Shown here piece after piece: positions 1-7,539 of a stretch of 24,531 nt of DNA. The notes under the pieces are model-generated. The model worked only from the letters and a program-made list of their open reading frames with translations, made no database searches and was not told where the DNA came from. Origin of the DNA: an uncultured Lachnospiraceae bacterium. Lineage in GTDB: Bacteria; Bacillota; Clostridia; Lachnospirales; Lachnospiraceae. The stretch's first letter is position 1; the number at the start of each line of letters is the position of its first letter. Location of the stretch: NCBI GenBank assembly GCA_900546325.1, contig URCR01000044.1, positions 1 to 24,531 on the forward strand, given 5' to 3'. A program made the position numbers and the translations under genes.

Positions 1-240
1 GAATTGTCAATAGTTTTTTTATTTTTTATTTTATTTGTTCAATTCACACAATTATTTGCTCTCCGCCTTATCCTTCTCCGTGATTTTCTATTGAATGGCG
101 CATTGGTTTCCGAAATAGCCTTCTTTTTTTCTTTTTGGTAAACTATCCACATTCCATCTGGTTTTTCCTCTTTTTACGAACAAAAAACTTTTGCCCGCAA
201 CAGTATTTGTGGAAATCTTTTTTGAAAATTATGCTATAAT

Positions 241-435
241 ATATTATAGAAGCTGACAGGTACGGTTCATGTGTGGCAAAACATATACGCTTCTTCAGAG
301 TTTTCTTCTCTGAGTAAAAAATGGATTCTGTTCATTCACACAAATCTCGCTACGTAAGACAGCCGTAAGACAGCCATTTTCCTCTATTATTATAAGAGGA
401 TCCGGAGTTCATCTCGTATTCCTGATCCTCTTTAC
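241..435 (+). ncRNA. Candidate structured small RNA
   Basis: An extended -10 (TGC-TATAAT, 232-240) is followed by four consecutive pairable stems: AGAAGC 248-253 with GCTTCT 289-294; TCAGAG 295-300 with CTCTGA 308-313; AAAATGG 318-324 with CCATTTT 374-380; and a 12-bp stem with one mismatch, 395-406 with 420-431. No open frame with a ribosome site fits the interval. The stems are visible in the sequence; that they form one transcript is inference. The family is not recognised, the -35 is not convincing, and the U-tract after the last stem is weak, so this remains a candidate. Confidence 0.25.
395..431. terminator. Probable terminator after sfsA-mutY
   Basis: A 12-bp stem with one mismatch (AGAGGATCCGGA pairing with TCCTGATCCTCT) and a 13-base loop lies 17 bases beyond the sfsA-mutY stop. 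Neither side is followed by a long T run, so termination strength is uncertain. It may serve both directions. Confidence 0.4.
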
Positions 436-447
436 ACATCTTCCGTT

Positions 448-2217
448 TTACTTTTTCTGCATATTATATTTTTCCTGACCAAGAAGAATTTCGATATGGT
501 TCGTATATTTTTCAAAAGCTGCCGGAATCGGATAGTTCTCCTGAATATCTTCCGGATGGACAAACAACATTTTTTCTGTACATTTTTTCTCCAGTTCATC
601 CACTCTGATCTTATATCCAATCATATTCCATTCCACATGACTGAAGATATGCTTTGCCGCTCCCAAAGGTTTGATCCTAAGCGGTGCAAGTCCGATCTCT
701 CTGCAAAATGCAATCGCCTCTTCTTCACTCAAATGTCCATCTCTGCTCGGAAATTCATACATCCCTGCCAGCAGCCCTTTTGCCGGACGCTTTCTGATTG
801 CTACATTTTCTCCATCCTGAAAAACAAAAATTGTTCTCTTCTCAACCTTTCTCGCCTTCGCTTTCGATTTCACCGGAAGTTCCATGACCTTTCCCAGCTT
901 TCTTGCCCTGCACAAATGCCTCACCGGACATTCCTCACATTTCGCCACACCATTTGGCACACAGACGATCGCTCCCAGTTCAATCAATCCTTGATTAAAA
1001 TCGCTCGCCGCTTCCTTCGGAATGACAGATTCCAGCATATACTCCATTTTCGTCTTCGTGCTCTGCTTCATAATATCATCTTCGCTCGCCAGAATTCTCG
1101 ACAGCACGCGGAGTACATTTCCATCTACCGCCGGCTTTGGAATCCCATATGCAAACGATGCAATCGCCCCGGCTGTATAACTCCCAATTCCTGAAAGACT
1201 CCGTATCTGTTCGTAATCTCTCGGGAATTCTCCGGAAAATTCTTCCATAATCTGACGCGCCGCCTTCTGCATATTTCTGACCCTGTTATAATATCCTAAC
1301 CCTTCCCACAGTTTCAGTAGTTTTTCTTCTTCCACTTCGGCAAGCTTTTCTACTGTAGGCAGCTCTTTCATAAAACGGTCATAAAACGGGCGTACTGCTT
1401 CCACTCTCGTCTGCTGAAGCATAATCTCAGACACCCATACCCGGTAAGCACTCGGATCTTCTCTCCATGGAAGTGTTCTCTTATGATTCCGGAACCATTC
1501 CACGAGAGGTTCTGAGAGTGCCCTGAGTCCTTGCGGCTCAAGCAGCACCGGGACTTCCTTTCGGATCCTTATCTCATCTTTCTTCACTTCACAGTCATAA
1601 GCAAGAATGTGTACTCCTTGTTCCTTTGCCTTTCGCAGCGCGTCCCCGAATTCCGGGTGCATCATCACATTCGGTGTAAAGTATTTGACATTTTTCATCT
1701 GAATCACAAAGAAAATATATGCTTCGTATCCATCTTGAACTGCCTTACACAACTCTTCCACATGTTTCACTCCACGCTCGGTTGGTGCATCCGGGAATTT
1801 TACAACTCCGTCTTCCTCCAGTGTTACGCCTTTCACTTCTATGAAGATTCTGCGTTCTCCTTCCTCGGCATACAGATCCAATCTGGAGTTCCCATAAGTC
1901 ACCTCCTGCCGGAGCAGTGTCGGATTTTCACAGAGATTTCCTGCTTCTATCCATTCCTTTACCGCCTTATTCGGAATCTGCGAGTCCATATTGATCAGGC
2001 GATTCCCCTTTTTCACACAAATCAGATCCCACTTTGTCTTTCGATCAGGATTGTCGCTTTCCTGCACATAAACAACTGCCCCGGGAACAAGCAGTTCTGC
2101 ACATCGTCCTGTATTTTTGACATGTACCGTCTCCTTCTTCCCCCGGATCTCAACAAATGCTGTAAAACGGTTCGGACGCTCCAAAAAATATCCCTTCTCT
2201 ATTCTCTCATATTTCAT
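448..2217 (-). CDS. mutY: SfsA nuclease-like domain fused to MutY adenine DNA glycosylase
   Basis: This is a 589-residue two-part protein. Residues 1-225 match SfsA, a DNA/RNA nuclease-like family with a PD-(D/E)XK-type core: NTGRCAELL at 35-43, RLDLYAE at 112-118, IEVKG at 126-130 and FPDAPTERG at 141-149. Residues about 230-589 match MutY, which removes adenine mispaired with 8-oxoguanine. Visible MutY features are catalytic Glu264 in SEIMLQQT, the helix-hairpin-helix LSGIGSYTAGAI at 341-352, catalytic Asp365 in VDGNV, four iron-sulfur cysteines (419, 427, 430, 436; C-x7-C-x2-C-x5-C), and a C-terminal NUDIX-like domain with the 8-oxoG-contacting FSH at 525-527. Both halves look intact. The ATG lies three bases after the upstream stop, with GGAG inside the preceding gene, so it is probably the last gene of a three-gene operon. 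The usual separate lengths (about 230 and 350) add up to this protein. Confidence 0.93.
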   Translation of the reverse strand: MKYERIEKGYFLERPNRFTAFVEIRGKKETVHVKNTGRCAELLVPGAVVYVQESDNPDRKTKWDLICVKKGNRLINMDSQIPNKAVKEWIEAGNLCENPTLLRQEVTYGNSRLDLYAEEGERRIFIEVKGVTLEEDGVVKFPDAPTERGVKHVEELCKAVQDGYEAYIFFVIQMKNVKYFTPNVMMHPEFGDALRKAKEQGVHILAYDCEVKKDEIRIRKEVPVLLEPQGLRALSEPLVEWFRNHKRTLPWREDPSAYRVWVSEIMLQQTRVEAVRPFYDRFMKELPTVEKLAEVEEEKLLKLWEGLGYYNRVRNMQKAARQIMEEFSGEFPRDYEQIRSLSGIGSYTAGAIASFAYGIPKPAVDGNVLRVLSRILASEDDIMKQSTKTKMEYMLESVIPKEAASDFNQGLIELGAIVCVPNGVAKCEECPVRHLCRARKLGKVMELPVKSKAKARKVEKRTIFVFQDGENVAIRKRPAKGLLAGMYEFPSRDGHLSEEEAIAFCREIGLAPLRIKPLGAAKHIFSHVEWNMIGYKIRVDELEKKCTEKMLFVHPEDIQENYPIPAAFEKYTNHIEILLGQEKYNMQKK

Positions 2218-2220
2218 ATT

Positions 2221-2586
2221 CTACTCCGCCAGCCCACACGCCTTGGCCCACTCGCTCTCCTTAAATCCCGGAATTGCGAAATCCTCTCCTAAAAGAATCG
2301 GCCTTTTTACAAGCATACCATCTGTCGCCAGAAGCTGATACTGCTCCTCTTCCGTCATCGTCTGAAGCTTGTCTTTCAACTCCAGTTCCCGGTATTTCAT
2401 TCCGCTTGTGTTAAAAAATCTCTTGAGCGGAAGCCCGCTCTTCTTGTGCCATTCCCGCAGTTCCTCCTCTGTCGGATTGTTTTCGACAATGTGCCTCTCC
2501 TCAAACGCAACTCCCTGCTCCTGCAGCCAGTTTTTCGCTTTCTTGCAAGTAGAACACTTTGGATACTCTAAAAATAAAATACTCAT
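2221..2586 (-). CDS. ArsC/Spx/YffB-family thioredoxin-fold protein
   Basis: This is a 121-residue protein of the arsenate reductase/Spx family. The redox motif CSTC (Cys11, Cys14) follows the first beta strand (SILFLEYPKCSTCKKA), and the family-typical KRPIL turn lies near residue 93. The ATG at 2586 is chosen because AGGAGG stands at 2593-2598; a longer in-frame reading would overlap the upstream gene and has no ribosome site. It sits between a zinc-ribbon membrane protein and the SfsA-MutY fusion with very short gaps, which implies co-transcription. Members include true arsenate reductases, the Spx RNA-polymerase-binding regulator, and many proteins of unknown role. With no ars genes nearby, arsenate reduction is not supported; a redox or regulatory role is equally likely. 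Confidence 0.85.
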   Translation of the reverse strand: MSILFLEYPKCSTCKKAKNWLQEQGVAFEERHIVENNPTEEELREWHKKSGLPLKRFFNTSGMKYRELELKDKLQTMTEEEQYQLLATDGMLVKRPILLGEDFAIPGFKESEWAKACGLAE

Positions 2587-2603
2587 AAATAACCTCCTGC
2601 TTT

Positions 2604-2999
2604 TTAACTGTTTTTGATAAATTCTGTATGACACTTCGGGCAGGTAATGCAGATCTTGCCTTTCCCTTTCGGCACCCGGATCTTCTGCTTACAAGACGGG
2701 CACTTGTAAATATGGTGTGTCTTTCGCTGTTCCAAGTACCCTTTTTCCCGTTTCAGAAATGCATCTGCCTTCCCTTTCAGTTCTAAAAACTTCCGATTCT
2801 CCTCGGCCCTCTTCTGATAGTTTTTGGAAAACATTCGGAAATAGCAGAGAAGGACGAGCAGACATGCAAGTGTATTTAAAAAATTATTGCGAAATCCCAT
2901 TGCAAGAAACAGCAGTACAACCGCTGTTCCAAGCATGAACTTGCTCAACGAATCTACTCCGTAACGACCTATCATAAAATTTCTGAACTTATCTTTCAT
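2604..2999 (-). CDS. Membrane protein with C-terminal zinc ribbon
   Basis: This is a protein of about 131 residues that I do not recognise as a named family. The N-terminus is basic, followed by a hydrophobic hairpin (roughly residues 20-55, two probable membrane helices separated by a short RNNF turn). A charged, probably helical linker (about 58-95) follows. The C-terminus carries two CxxC pairs (CPSCKQK and CPKCHTE) typical of a zinc ribbon. The ATG at 2999 has GAAGGAAG immediately upstream; an earlier in-frame start lacks support. It is the first gene of the operon with the ArsC-like protein and SfsA-MutY. The soluble zinc ribbon would face the cytoplasm if both ends do. Function is unknown. 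Confidence 0.7.
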   Translation of the reverse strand: MKDKFRNFMIGRYGVDSLSKFMLGTAVVLLFLAMGFRNNFLNTLACLLVLLCYFRMFSKNYQKRAEENRKFLELKGKADAFLKREKGYLEQRKTHHIYKCPSCKQKIRVPKGKGKICITCPKCHTEFIKNS

Positions 3000-3316
3000 C
3001 TTCCTTCGCCCCTTTGTTTTGTTCTTCCTACATCTTCGCCGAAACATCAAAAAAAGTCAATCCATTTTATTGAATCTTTATAATCTACATATACTTTTAA
3101 TAGCCATACAGAATCTACATAGGAAACAGAATTTCAAAAGAATTTTTCATTAGATAATGAAAAGCAGGAAAACCACCTCTTCAAGCTTTTCCCGCTCTTC
3201 TGACAGTGTTTCCTGCTTTCCTATTTTCTTCACTTTTCAGCTATTTTATAAACATGTTCCAAATTTCTGCTCCGCACCGGAGCAGCTTGGTCAAAAAGAT
3301 ATCCGATATCCGATTT
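3000..3316. other. Intergenic region between ABC operon and zinc-ribbon operon
   Basis: No gene is supported here. It contains a perfect 8-bp hairpin with a 3-base loop (3267-3285, CTGCTCCG/CGGAGCAG), a longer 11-bp hairpin at 3161-3219, and a 10-bp direct repeat AATCTACATA at 3082-3091 and 3112-3121 (30 bp apart). The promoter of the zinc-ribbon operon must lie near 3020-3130, but I could not pick a convincing -35/-10 pair. Confidence 0.5.
3161..3219 (-). terminator. Probable terminator of the amino-acid ABC operon
   Basis: An 11-bp perfect stem (AAAGCAGGAAA at 3161-3171, TTTCCTGCTTT at 3209-3219) encloses a 37-base loop. On the minus strand it is followed by TTTTCATT. It lies about 100 bases after the ATPase stop. 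The large loop and short U-tract lower confidence. Confidence 0.4.
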
Positions 3317-4039
3317 TTACAGCACTTTTGATAAAAATTCCTTTAATCTCGGATGCTGCGGATTCTCAAAGAATTCCTGCGGCGTGTTGCTCTCCTTGAC
3401 CTGACCTTCGTCAATAAACAGAACTCTTGTGGCCACCTCTCTTGCAAATCCCATCTCGTGTGTGACAACGACCATCGTCATTCCGTCATCTGCAAGTTCT
3501 TTCATCAATCCAAGCACCTCGCCTACCATCTCCGGGTCAAGCGCTGACGTCGGCTCGTCAAACAGCATTACATCCGGATTCATCGCCAGTGCCCTTGCGA
3601 TTGCGATACGCTGTTTTTGTCCGCCCGACAGCTGCTTTGGATATGCTCCTGCCTTATCCGGAAGTCCGACACGCTCCAAAAGTTCCTCCGCTTTCTTTGA
3701 CGCCTCCTGCTTTGACAACACTCCGAGTTTTACCGGAGCAAGCATAATATTTTCCTTGATCGTCAGATGCGGAAACAGATTAAACTGCTGGAATACCATC
3801 CCCATTTTTTGTCTTAATTGATTGATGTCACAATTTTTGCTTGTAATATTGTTTCCTTCAAACCATACCTCTCCGCTTGTCGGCACTTCCAAAAGATTCA
3901 GGCAGCGAAGGAAGGTAGACTTTCCAGAACCAGAAGGTCCTACCACTACTACTTTTTCACCCTTTTGAATATGTTCATCAATTCCCTTCAGCACTTCATG
4001 TCCATGAAATGATTTCTTTAAATTCTTAGTTATGATCAC
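3317..4039 (-). CDS. Polar amino-acid ABC transporter ATPase (GlnQ family)
   Basis: This is a 240-residue ATPase that powers the importer encoded just upstream. All ABC motifs are intact: Walker A GPSGSGKST at 34-42, Q-loop FQQFNLFPH, signature LSGGQKQR, Walker B VMLFDEPTSALD, and the switch histidine in VTHEMG. Length and the FNLFPH segment fit the GlnQ/HisP/ArtP group. I choose the GTG at 4039 (giving MIITKNLKKSF) with AAGGAG 11 bases upstream; a TTG 21 bases further out is possible. The start lies inside the permease gene (overlap of 14 bases), implying translational coupling. It acts on the cytoplasmic face of the membrane as a dimer with two permease subunits. Confidence 0.93.
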   Translation of the reverse strand: MIITKNLKKSFHGHEVLKGIDEHIQKGEKVVVVGPSGSGKSTFLRCLNLLEVPTSGEVWFEGNNITSKNCDINQLRQKMGMVFQQFNLFPHLTIKENIMLAPVKLGVLSKQEASKKAEELLERVGLPDKAGAYPKQLSGGQKQRIAIARALAMNPDVMLFDEPTSALDPEMVGEVLGLMKELADDGMTMVVVTHEMGFAREVATRVLFIDEGQVKESNTPQEFFENPQHPRLKEFLSKVL

Positions 4040-4745
4040 CTTGCGCCATTCTCCTTTCAAATAGATTTAAAAGTTTTGTCAGTCCCAATACAATAACAAG
4101 ATAACATGCTGCTGCCACATAGAGCGGCGGAAGAATATCGTATGTTGCAGAACCAATGTACTGTGCAGCTTTTGTCAAGTCTGTCACAGCGATCACGCCT
4201 GCCACAGATGTCTCTTTGATCAACACGATAAACTCATTTCCAAGTGCCGGCAGAATATTTTTGATTGCCTGCGGAATAATGATCTCTTTCATCGTCTGAA
4301 GATAATTCAGTCCGAGGGAGCGTCCTGCCTCCATCTGTCCTTTGTCAATCGACTCGATTCCCGCACGGATGATCTCCGCCACATAGGCACCGGAATTGAT
4401 TCCGAAGCAGACTGCCCCCACCAAGAGTGCGTTTGTGTCCCGGGAGGTGAATACAAGATTATAAATAATCAGCAGCTGTACCATTACCGGTGTTCCACGG
4501 ATGATCGTAATGTAAATATTACAGATCTTATTGAAAATCCAAAGTTCTTTTCTCTGTACGGCGCTTACTTTCACTATCGCCACTAAAAGTCCGATCGCAA
4601 TTCCGATCAGGATTGCAAAGATGGAGATCAGGATTGTGATCTTCAATCCATCTAAGTATGCCAGATATCTCTGGTCTTTGATCACCGCTTTATAAAAAGC
4701 ATCCGAGAAATTTTGAAAAAATCCCGTCATCATAATTCCTTTCAT
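4026..4745 (-). CDS. Polar amino-acid ABC transporter permease (HisM/GlnP family)
   Basis: This 239-residue membrane protein forms the channel of the amino-acid importer. Several hydrophobic segments are evident (for example around KITILISIFAILIGIAIGLL and the C-terminal YVAAACYLVIVLGL). The EAA-type coupling loop reads GQMEAGRSLGLNYLQTM, which contacts the ATPase. The ATG at 4745 has AAGGAG seven bases upstream; an in-frame extension to 4763 would swallow that site. Single-permease operons of this type usually form homodimers. It sits between the binding-protein gene (140-160 bases upstream, separated by a hairpin) and the ATPase (overlapping). Confidence 0.93.
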   Translation of the reverse strand: MKGIMMTGFFQNFSDAFYKAVIKDQRYLAYLDGLKITILISIFAILIGIAIGLLVAIVKVSAVQRKELWIFNKICNIYITIIRGTPVMVQLLIIYNLVFTSRDTNALLVGAVCFGINSGAYVAEIIRAGIESIDKGQMEAGRSLGLNYLQTMKEIIIPQAIKNILPALGNEFIVLIKETSVAGVIAVTDLTKAAQYIGSATYDILPPLYVAAACYLVIVLGLTKLLNLFERRMAQGDHN

Positions 4746-4774
4746 TCGTTTTCTCCTTTTCAATTACTCTCAAA

Positions 4775-4866
4775 GGGGCTGCCGCAAAATCCGGACTCCC
4801 CCGACACGTCCCGCATAGTGCCCGGACACTTTGGAAAGTCAGCCTTTTGCAGCAGCCTCTTTTTTT
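4775..4866. terminator. Long inverted repeat between binding-protein and permease genes
   Basis: Arms of 15 bases (4775-4789 and 4845-4859; GGGGCTGCCGCAAAA with TTTTGCAGCAGCCTC) pair with one wobble and one mismatch. T7 follows on the plus strand and only CCTTT on the minus strand. On the transcribed minus strand it probably acts as a partial terminator or 3'-end stabiliser that keeps the binding-protein message more abundant than the permease message. On the plus strand it would be a good intrinsic terminator. The inner 55 bases are GC-rich and can fold further. Confidence 0.55.
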
Positions 4867-4904
4867 AGTTTTCCCTGTCTTACTACTGTTGTCTTCTGAT
4901 CTGC

Positions 4905-5684
4905 TTATTCGCCCTGTACATGATTTGCTGTGAATTCTTCGATTTTTCCTTCTTCCACCAGTTTGTCAATCACTTTGTTAATCTCATCTAACAGTTCTTT
5001 GTTTCCTTTTTTTACAGCGATCGCATACTTGTCTTCAAATAATGTTCCGTCTAATGTTGTCAGTGTATCATTCGCCGCTACCAGTTCCTCTGCCGGATAT
5101 TGATCCATCACGATGCAGTCAATCTTACCGTTCTTTAAGTCTTCTGCTGCCTGTGCAAATTTTGTGTAGCGCTTCACTTCTTTCGGATTGCAGTTGTCTT
5201 TGTTGGATACCCAGATATCTGCAATATTTCCCTGCTGTACTGCGACAATTTTTCCATCCAGGTCAGAACCTGCAAGTTCTTCTCCTGCCGGAGTCACCGC
5301 TGGATTTTCTTTGTTTACTACGATAACCTCTGTGGAATTTACATATTCGTGAGAGAAATCCATCGCTTCTTCACGTTCCGGGCTGATCGATACCCCAGCT
5401 GCCACAAAGTCTACTTTTCCGCTCTGTACTGCTGCAAGTGCTCCGTCAAAATCCATATTCTTGATCTCAAGTTCTTTGCCCATCTCATCGGCGATGGCTT
5501 TCGCAATATCCATATCGATTCCGACCACTTCGTTGCCCTTCATGTATTCATACGGTGCAAATCCCGCTTCAGTTCCTACGATCAGTTTATCTGATTTTGC
5601 CTCTTCTTCCTTTCCACCGCATGCTGCCATAGAAATCATCATTGTTCCTGCTAATAAAATCCCTGCTACTTTCTTTATCTTCAT
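4905..5684 (-). CDS. Polar amino-acid ABC transporter substrate-binding lipoprotein
   Basis: This 259-residue SBP_bac_3-family lipoprotein captures an amino acid outside the membrane. A signal peptide (KIKK, hydrophobic core) ends in a lipobox with Cys22 (SMAAC). The mature part starts with an acidic, low-complexity tether, then the family opening KLIVGTEAGFAPYEY, then GIDMDIAKAIADEMG and DFVAAGVSISPEREEAMDFS. The C-terminal EEGKIEEF and the overall length fit the glutamine/arginine/cystine binders; the ligand itself cannot be named. The ATG at 5684 has GGAGGAAG just upstream; a longer frame lacks a site and would spoil the signal peptide. It is the first gene of the importer operon, with its own promoter at 5736-5763. 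Confidence 0.93.
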   Translation of the reverse strand: MKIKKVAGILLAGTMMISMAACGGKEEEAKSDKLIVGTEAGFAPYEYMKGNEVVGIDMDIAKAIADEMGKELEIKNMDFDGALAAVQSGKVDFVAAGVSISPEREEAMDFSHEYVNSTEVIVVNKENPAVTPAGEELAGSDLDGKIVAVQQGNIADIWVSNKDNCNPKEVKRYTKFAQAAEDLKNGKIDCIVMDQYPAEELVAANDTLTTLDGTLFEDKYAIAVKKGNKELLDEINKVIDKLVEEGKIEEFTANHVQGE

Positions 5685-5735
5685 AACTCTTCCTCCACTT
5701 GAATTGTTTTGTATGTTTATTCGTTTACATTGCAT

Positions 5736-5763
5736 ATTATACTATGCTTTTCGTAAAAATCAA
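5736..5763 (-). promoter_or_regulatory. Promoter of the amino-acid ABC operon
   Basis: The minus strand reads TTGATT (5758-5763), a 16-base spacer, and TATAAT (5736-5741). Transcription would start near 5729, giving a leader of about 45 bases, too short for a T-box or riboswitch. Just upstream (5769-5806) the sequence repeats TTTGCA/ATGCATA-like words, a possible regulator site. Confidence 0.75.
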
Positions 5764-5789
5764 GTGGTTTTTGCAAATTTATGCATATT

Positions 5790-6608
5790 TTATGCAAATA
5801 CTGCAAAATAGAGCAGAACAAGTACCCCAAGAGCGATCCGATAATAGCCGAATACTTTAAAATCATTCTTCTTAATATAACCCATCAAAAACTTAATCGC
5901 AATGACGGATACAATAAATGCAACCAAACAGCCGACAATCAGCATTGCCGCCTCCATTGCGGTAAAAGAAAGACCGAATTTTAAAATTTTCACAAAACTT
6001 GCTCCGAACATTACCGGGATTGCAAGGAAAAATGTAAATTCTGCTGCCACATATCGCGATGTGCCAAGCAGAAGTGCTCCGACGATTGTTGCTCCGGAGC
6101 GGGATGTTCCCGGTATCAATGAAAGCACCTGCCATCCGCCGATGAGCAATGCCGTCTGATACGATAACTGTGACAGCTTTGTCACCTTCGGCGTCTTCCC
6201 TTTATTCCAGTTTTCCACAATAATAAATAAAATTCCGTATATGATCAACATGGAAGCGATGATTTCAGGTCCATGCAGATGTGCTTCCATCCAGTCATCA
6301 AACAAAATTCCCAGTACCCCCGCCGGAATACACGCCACGATGACCTTCATCCAAAGCTGAATCGTCCACGCTTTCTGTTTCTGTGTCTTTTTCGGCGAAA
6401 ATGGATTTAATTTATGAAAATACAAGACAACCACTGCCATGATCGCTCCAAGCTGGATCACGACATTGAACATCTCTTTAAACGCTGCACTCGCCTGAAG
6501 TTTAATGAATTCATCTACGAGAATCAAATGCCCGGTACTGCTGATCGGGAGCCACTCTGTGATTCCTTCCACGATACCAAGCAAGATTACTTTTAACATT
6601 TCTAACAT
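5790..6608 (-). CDS. uppP: Undecaprenyl-diphosphatase
   Basis: This 272-residue integral membrane enzyme dephosphorylates undecaprenyl pyrophosphate, recycling the lipid carrier for peptidoglycan and conferring bacitracin tolerance. The two BacA-family signature regions are intact: EGITEWLPISSTGH at 14-27 and PGTSRSGATIV near 165-175, which supply the active-site Glu, Ser and Arg. Multiple hydrophobic helices and the total length match the family. The ATG at 6608 is preceded by GGAGGAG at the right distance. It follows the HAD phosphatase gene by only 11 bases, so they share a promoter. No clear terminator separates it from the downstream amino-acid importer. Confidence 0.96.
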   Translation of the reverse strand: MLEMLKVILLGIVEGITEWLPISSTGHLILVDEFIKLQASAAFKEMFNVVIQLGAIMAVVVLYFHKLNPFSPKKTQKQKAWTIQLWMKVIVACIPAGVLGILFDDWMEAHLHGPEIIASMLIIYGILFIIVENWNKGKTPKVTKLSQLSYQTALLIGGWQVLSLIPGTSRSGATIVGALLLGTSRYVAAEFTFFLAIPVMFGASFVKILKFGLSFTAMEAAMLIVGCLVAFIVSVIAIKFLMGYIKKNDFKVFGYYRIALGVLVLLYFAVFA

Positions 6609-6619
6609 TTTTTCTCCTC

Positions 6620-7453
6620 CTAATCTTTCTGAAGAATTTTCTCAATTACCTTTGCCACGCCATCTTCTTCATTAGAATCTGTGACAAGATCTGCTGCTTC
6701 CTTGACCGCTTCCTGCGCATTTCCCATCGCCACTCCGCATCCTGCCTCACGGATCATGGAAATATCATTCCATCCATCGCCGAATACGATGATCTCCTCA
6801 CGCCGGATTCCGAGCAGCTCTGCCACTTTTAACATCCCCTTTCCTTTGTCTACTCCATCCGCATTTACTTCTATGTTGTTAGACAATGCTCTTGTGACTG
6901 TGACCTGTTTCATCTGTTCCAATTCCCGGAGCGCACACATCTTTTCCTTCTGGTCTGCAAAAATTGCATGCACTTTGTCGACTCCTCCCGGCAGTTGCCG
7001 TGCCGTCTCTCTGATACTTTTGACCACCTTCCTGGTCGAACGTATATATTCTGCCATCGCAGGCGATTCCATTATCTGATCCACTCTTTTCAGATCATAT
7101 TCACTGATATAGCCGACACCTTGAAAATAAATCTCTTGTAATGTATCATATTTGTCATAGATATCCAATATCTTTTCTGTAATTTCTTTCGGAACCGGTC
7201 TCTCATACAGCACACTTCCTTCCTGTGCATCGACGATCCTTGCTCCATTCGAAGTCAGTGCATACCGGATCCCTCTCACTTCCATAATCTCTTCTGGTAT
7301 CCCGGAAAACGGTCTTCCGGTCGCCGGCAGCACGATCACCCCCTGTGCAACCGCATCTTCCAGCGCCTTCTTTGTGCGTGCTGTCAGTTTCTTTTGTCCT
7401 GTCAGAATTGTCCCATCCAGATCAAATCCTAATAATTTATATTCCATTTTCAC
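6620..7453 (-). CDS. Cof-type HAD-IIB family phosphatase
   Basis: This is a cytoplasmic sugar- or nucleotide-phosphate phosphatase of the Cof/YbjI/YidA group, about 277 residues. Motif I is FDLDGT (Asp11 and Asp13 counting from the GTG). Motif II is ALTSNG, motif III is the KGKGM lysine, and motif IV is FGDGWNDISM. The alpha/beta cap domain lies between motifs II and III, as in subclass IIB. The GTG at 7453 is favoured by AGGG at about nine bases; an ATG two codons later (7447) is almost equally likely. The substrate is not predictable. It is the first gene of a two-gene unit with uppP, but no direct functional link is evident. Confidence 0.9.
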   Translation of the reverse strand: MKMEYKLLGFDLDGTILTGQKKLTARTKKALEDAVAQGVIVLPATGRPFSGIPEEIMEVRGIRYALTSNGARIVDAQEGSVLYERPVPKEITEKILDIYDKYDTLQEIYFQGVGYISEYDLKRVDQIMESPAMAEYIRSTRKVVKSIRETARQLPGGVDKVHAIFADQKEKMCALRELEQMKQVTVTRALSNNIEVNADGVDKGKGMLKVAELLGIRREEIIVFGDGWNDISMIREAGCGVAMGNAQEAVKEAADLVTDSNEEDGVAKVIEKILQKD

Positions 7454-7539
7454 GTTCTCTATCCCTGCCTTTCCTTTGTTCTTTTTCCATTCTGCCTTTC
7501 CACTTTTTCTGTCATGACTTTATGATTGAGGTTTTGTCT

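Larger units (their letters stand above)
1..447. other. Gene-free left flank with stacked hairpins
   Basis: No convincing coding frame lies left of the sfsA-mutY stop. The first 230 bases are AT-rich with long T runs. A TTGACA-like -35 box reads on the minus strand at 5-10 and would serve a gene beyond the left edge; its -10 is not in the window. From about 232 the plus strand shows an extended -10 and a chain of four inverted repeats up to 431, described separately as a candidate small RNA. An 11-bp tandem repeat (CGTAAGACAGC twice) occupies 353-374. Confidence 0.5.

Noticed and set aside
1531..2292. 253-codon plus-strand frame spanning two minus-strand genes
   Set aside because: It is antisense to the SfsA part and crosses the boundary with the ArsC-like gene; no promoter, ribosome site or motif.
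2221..2586. Calling the ArsC-like gene a true arsenate reductase
   Set aside because: The family is broad, the CxxC resembles Spx-type members, and no arsenic-resistance genes are near.
5685..5789. T-box or riboswitch upstream of the amino-acid importer
   Set aside because: The promoter at 5736-5763 leaves a leader of only about 45 bases with no stem-loop or anti-terminator.
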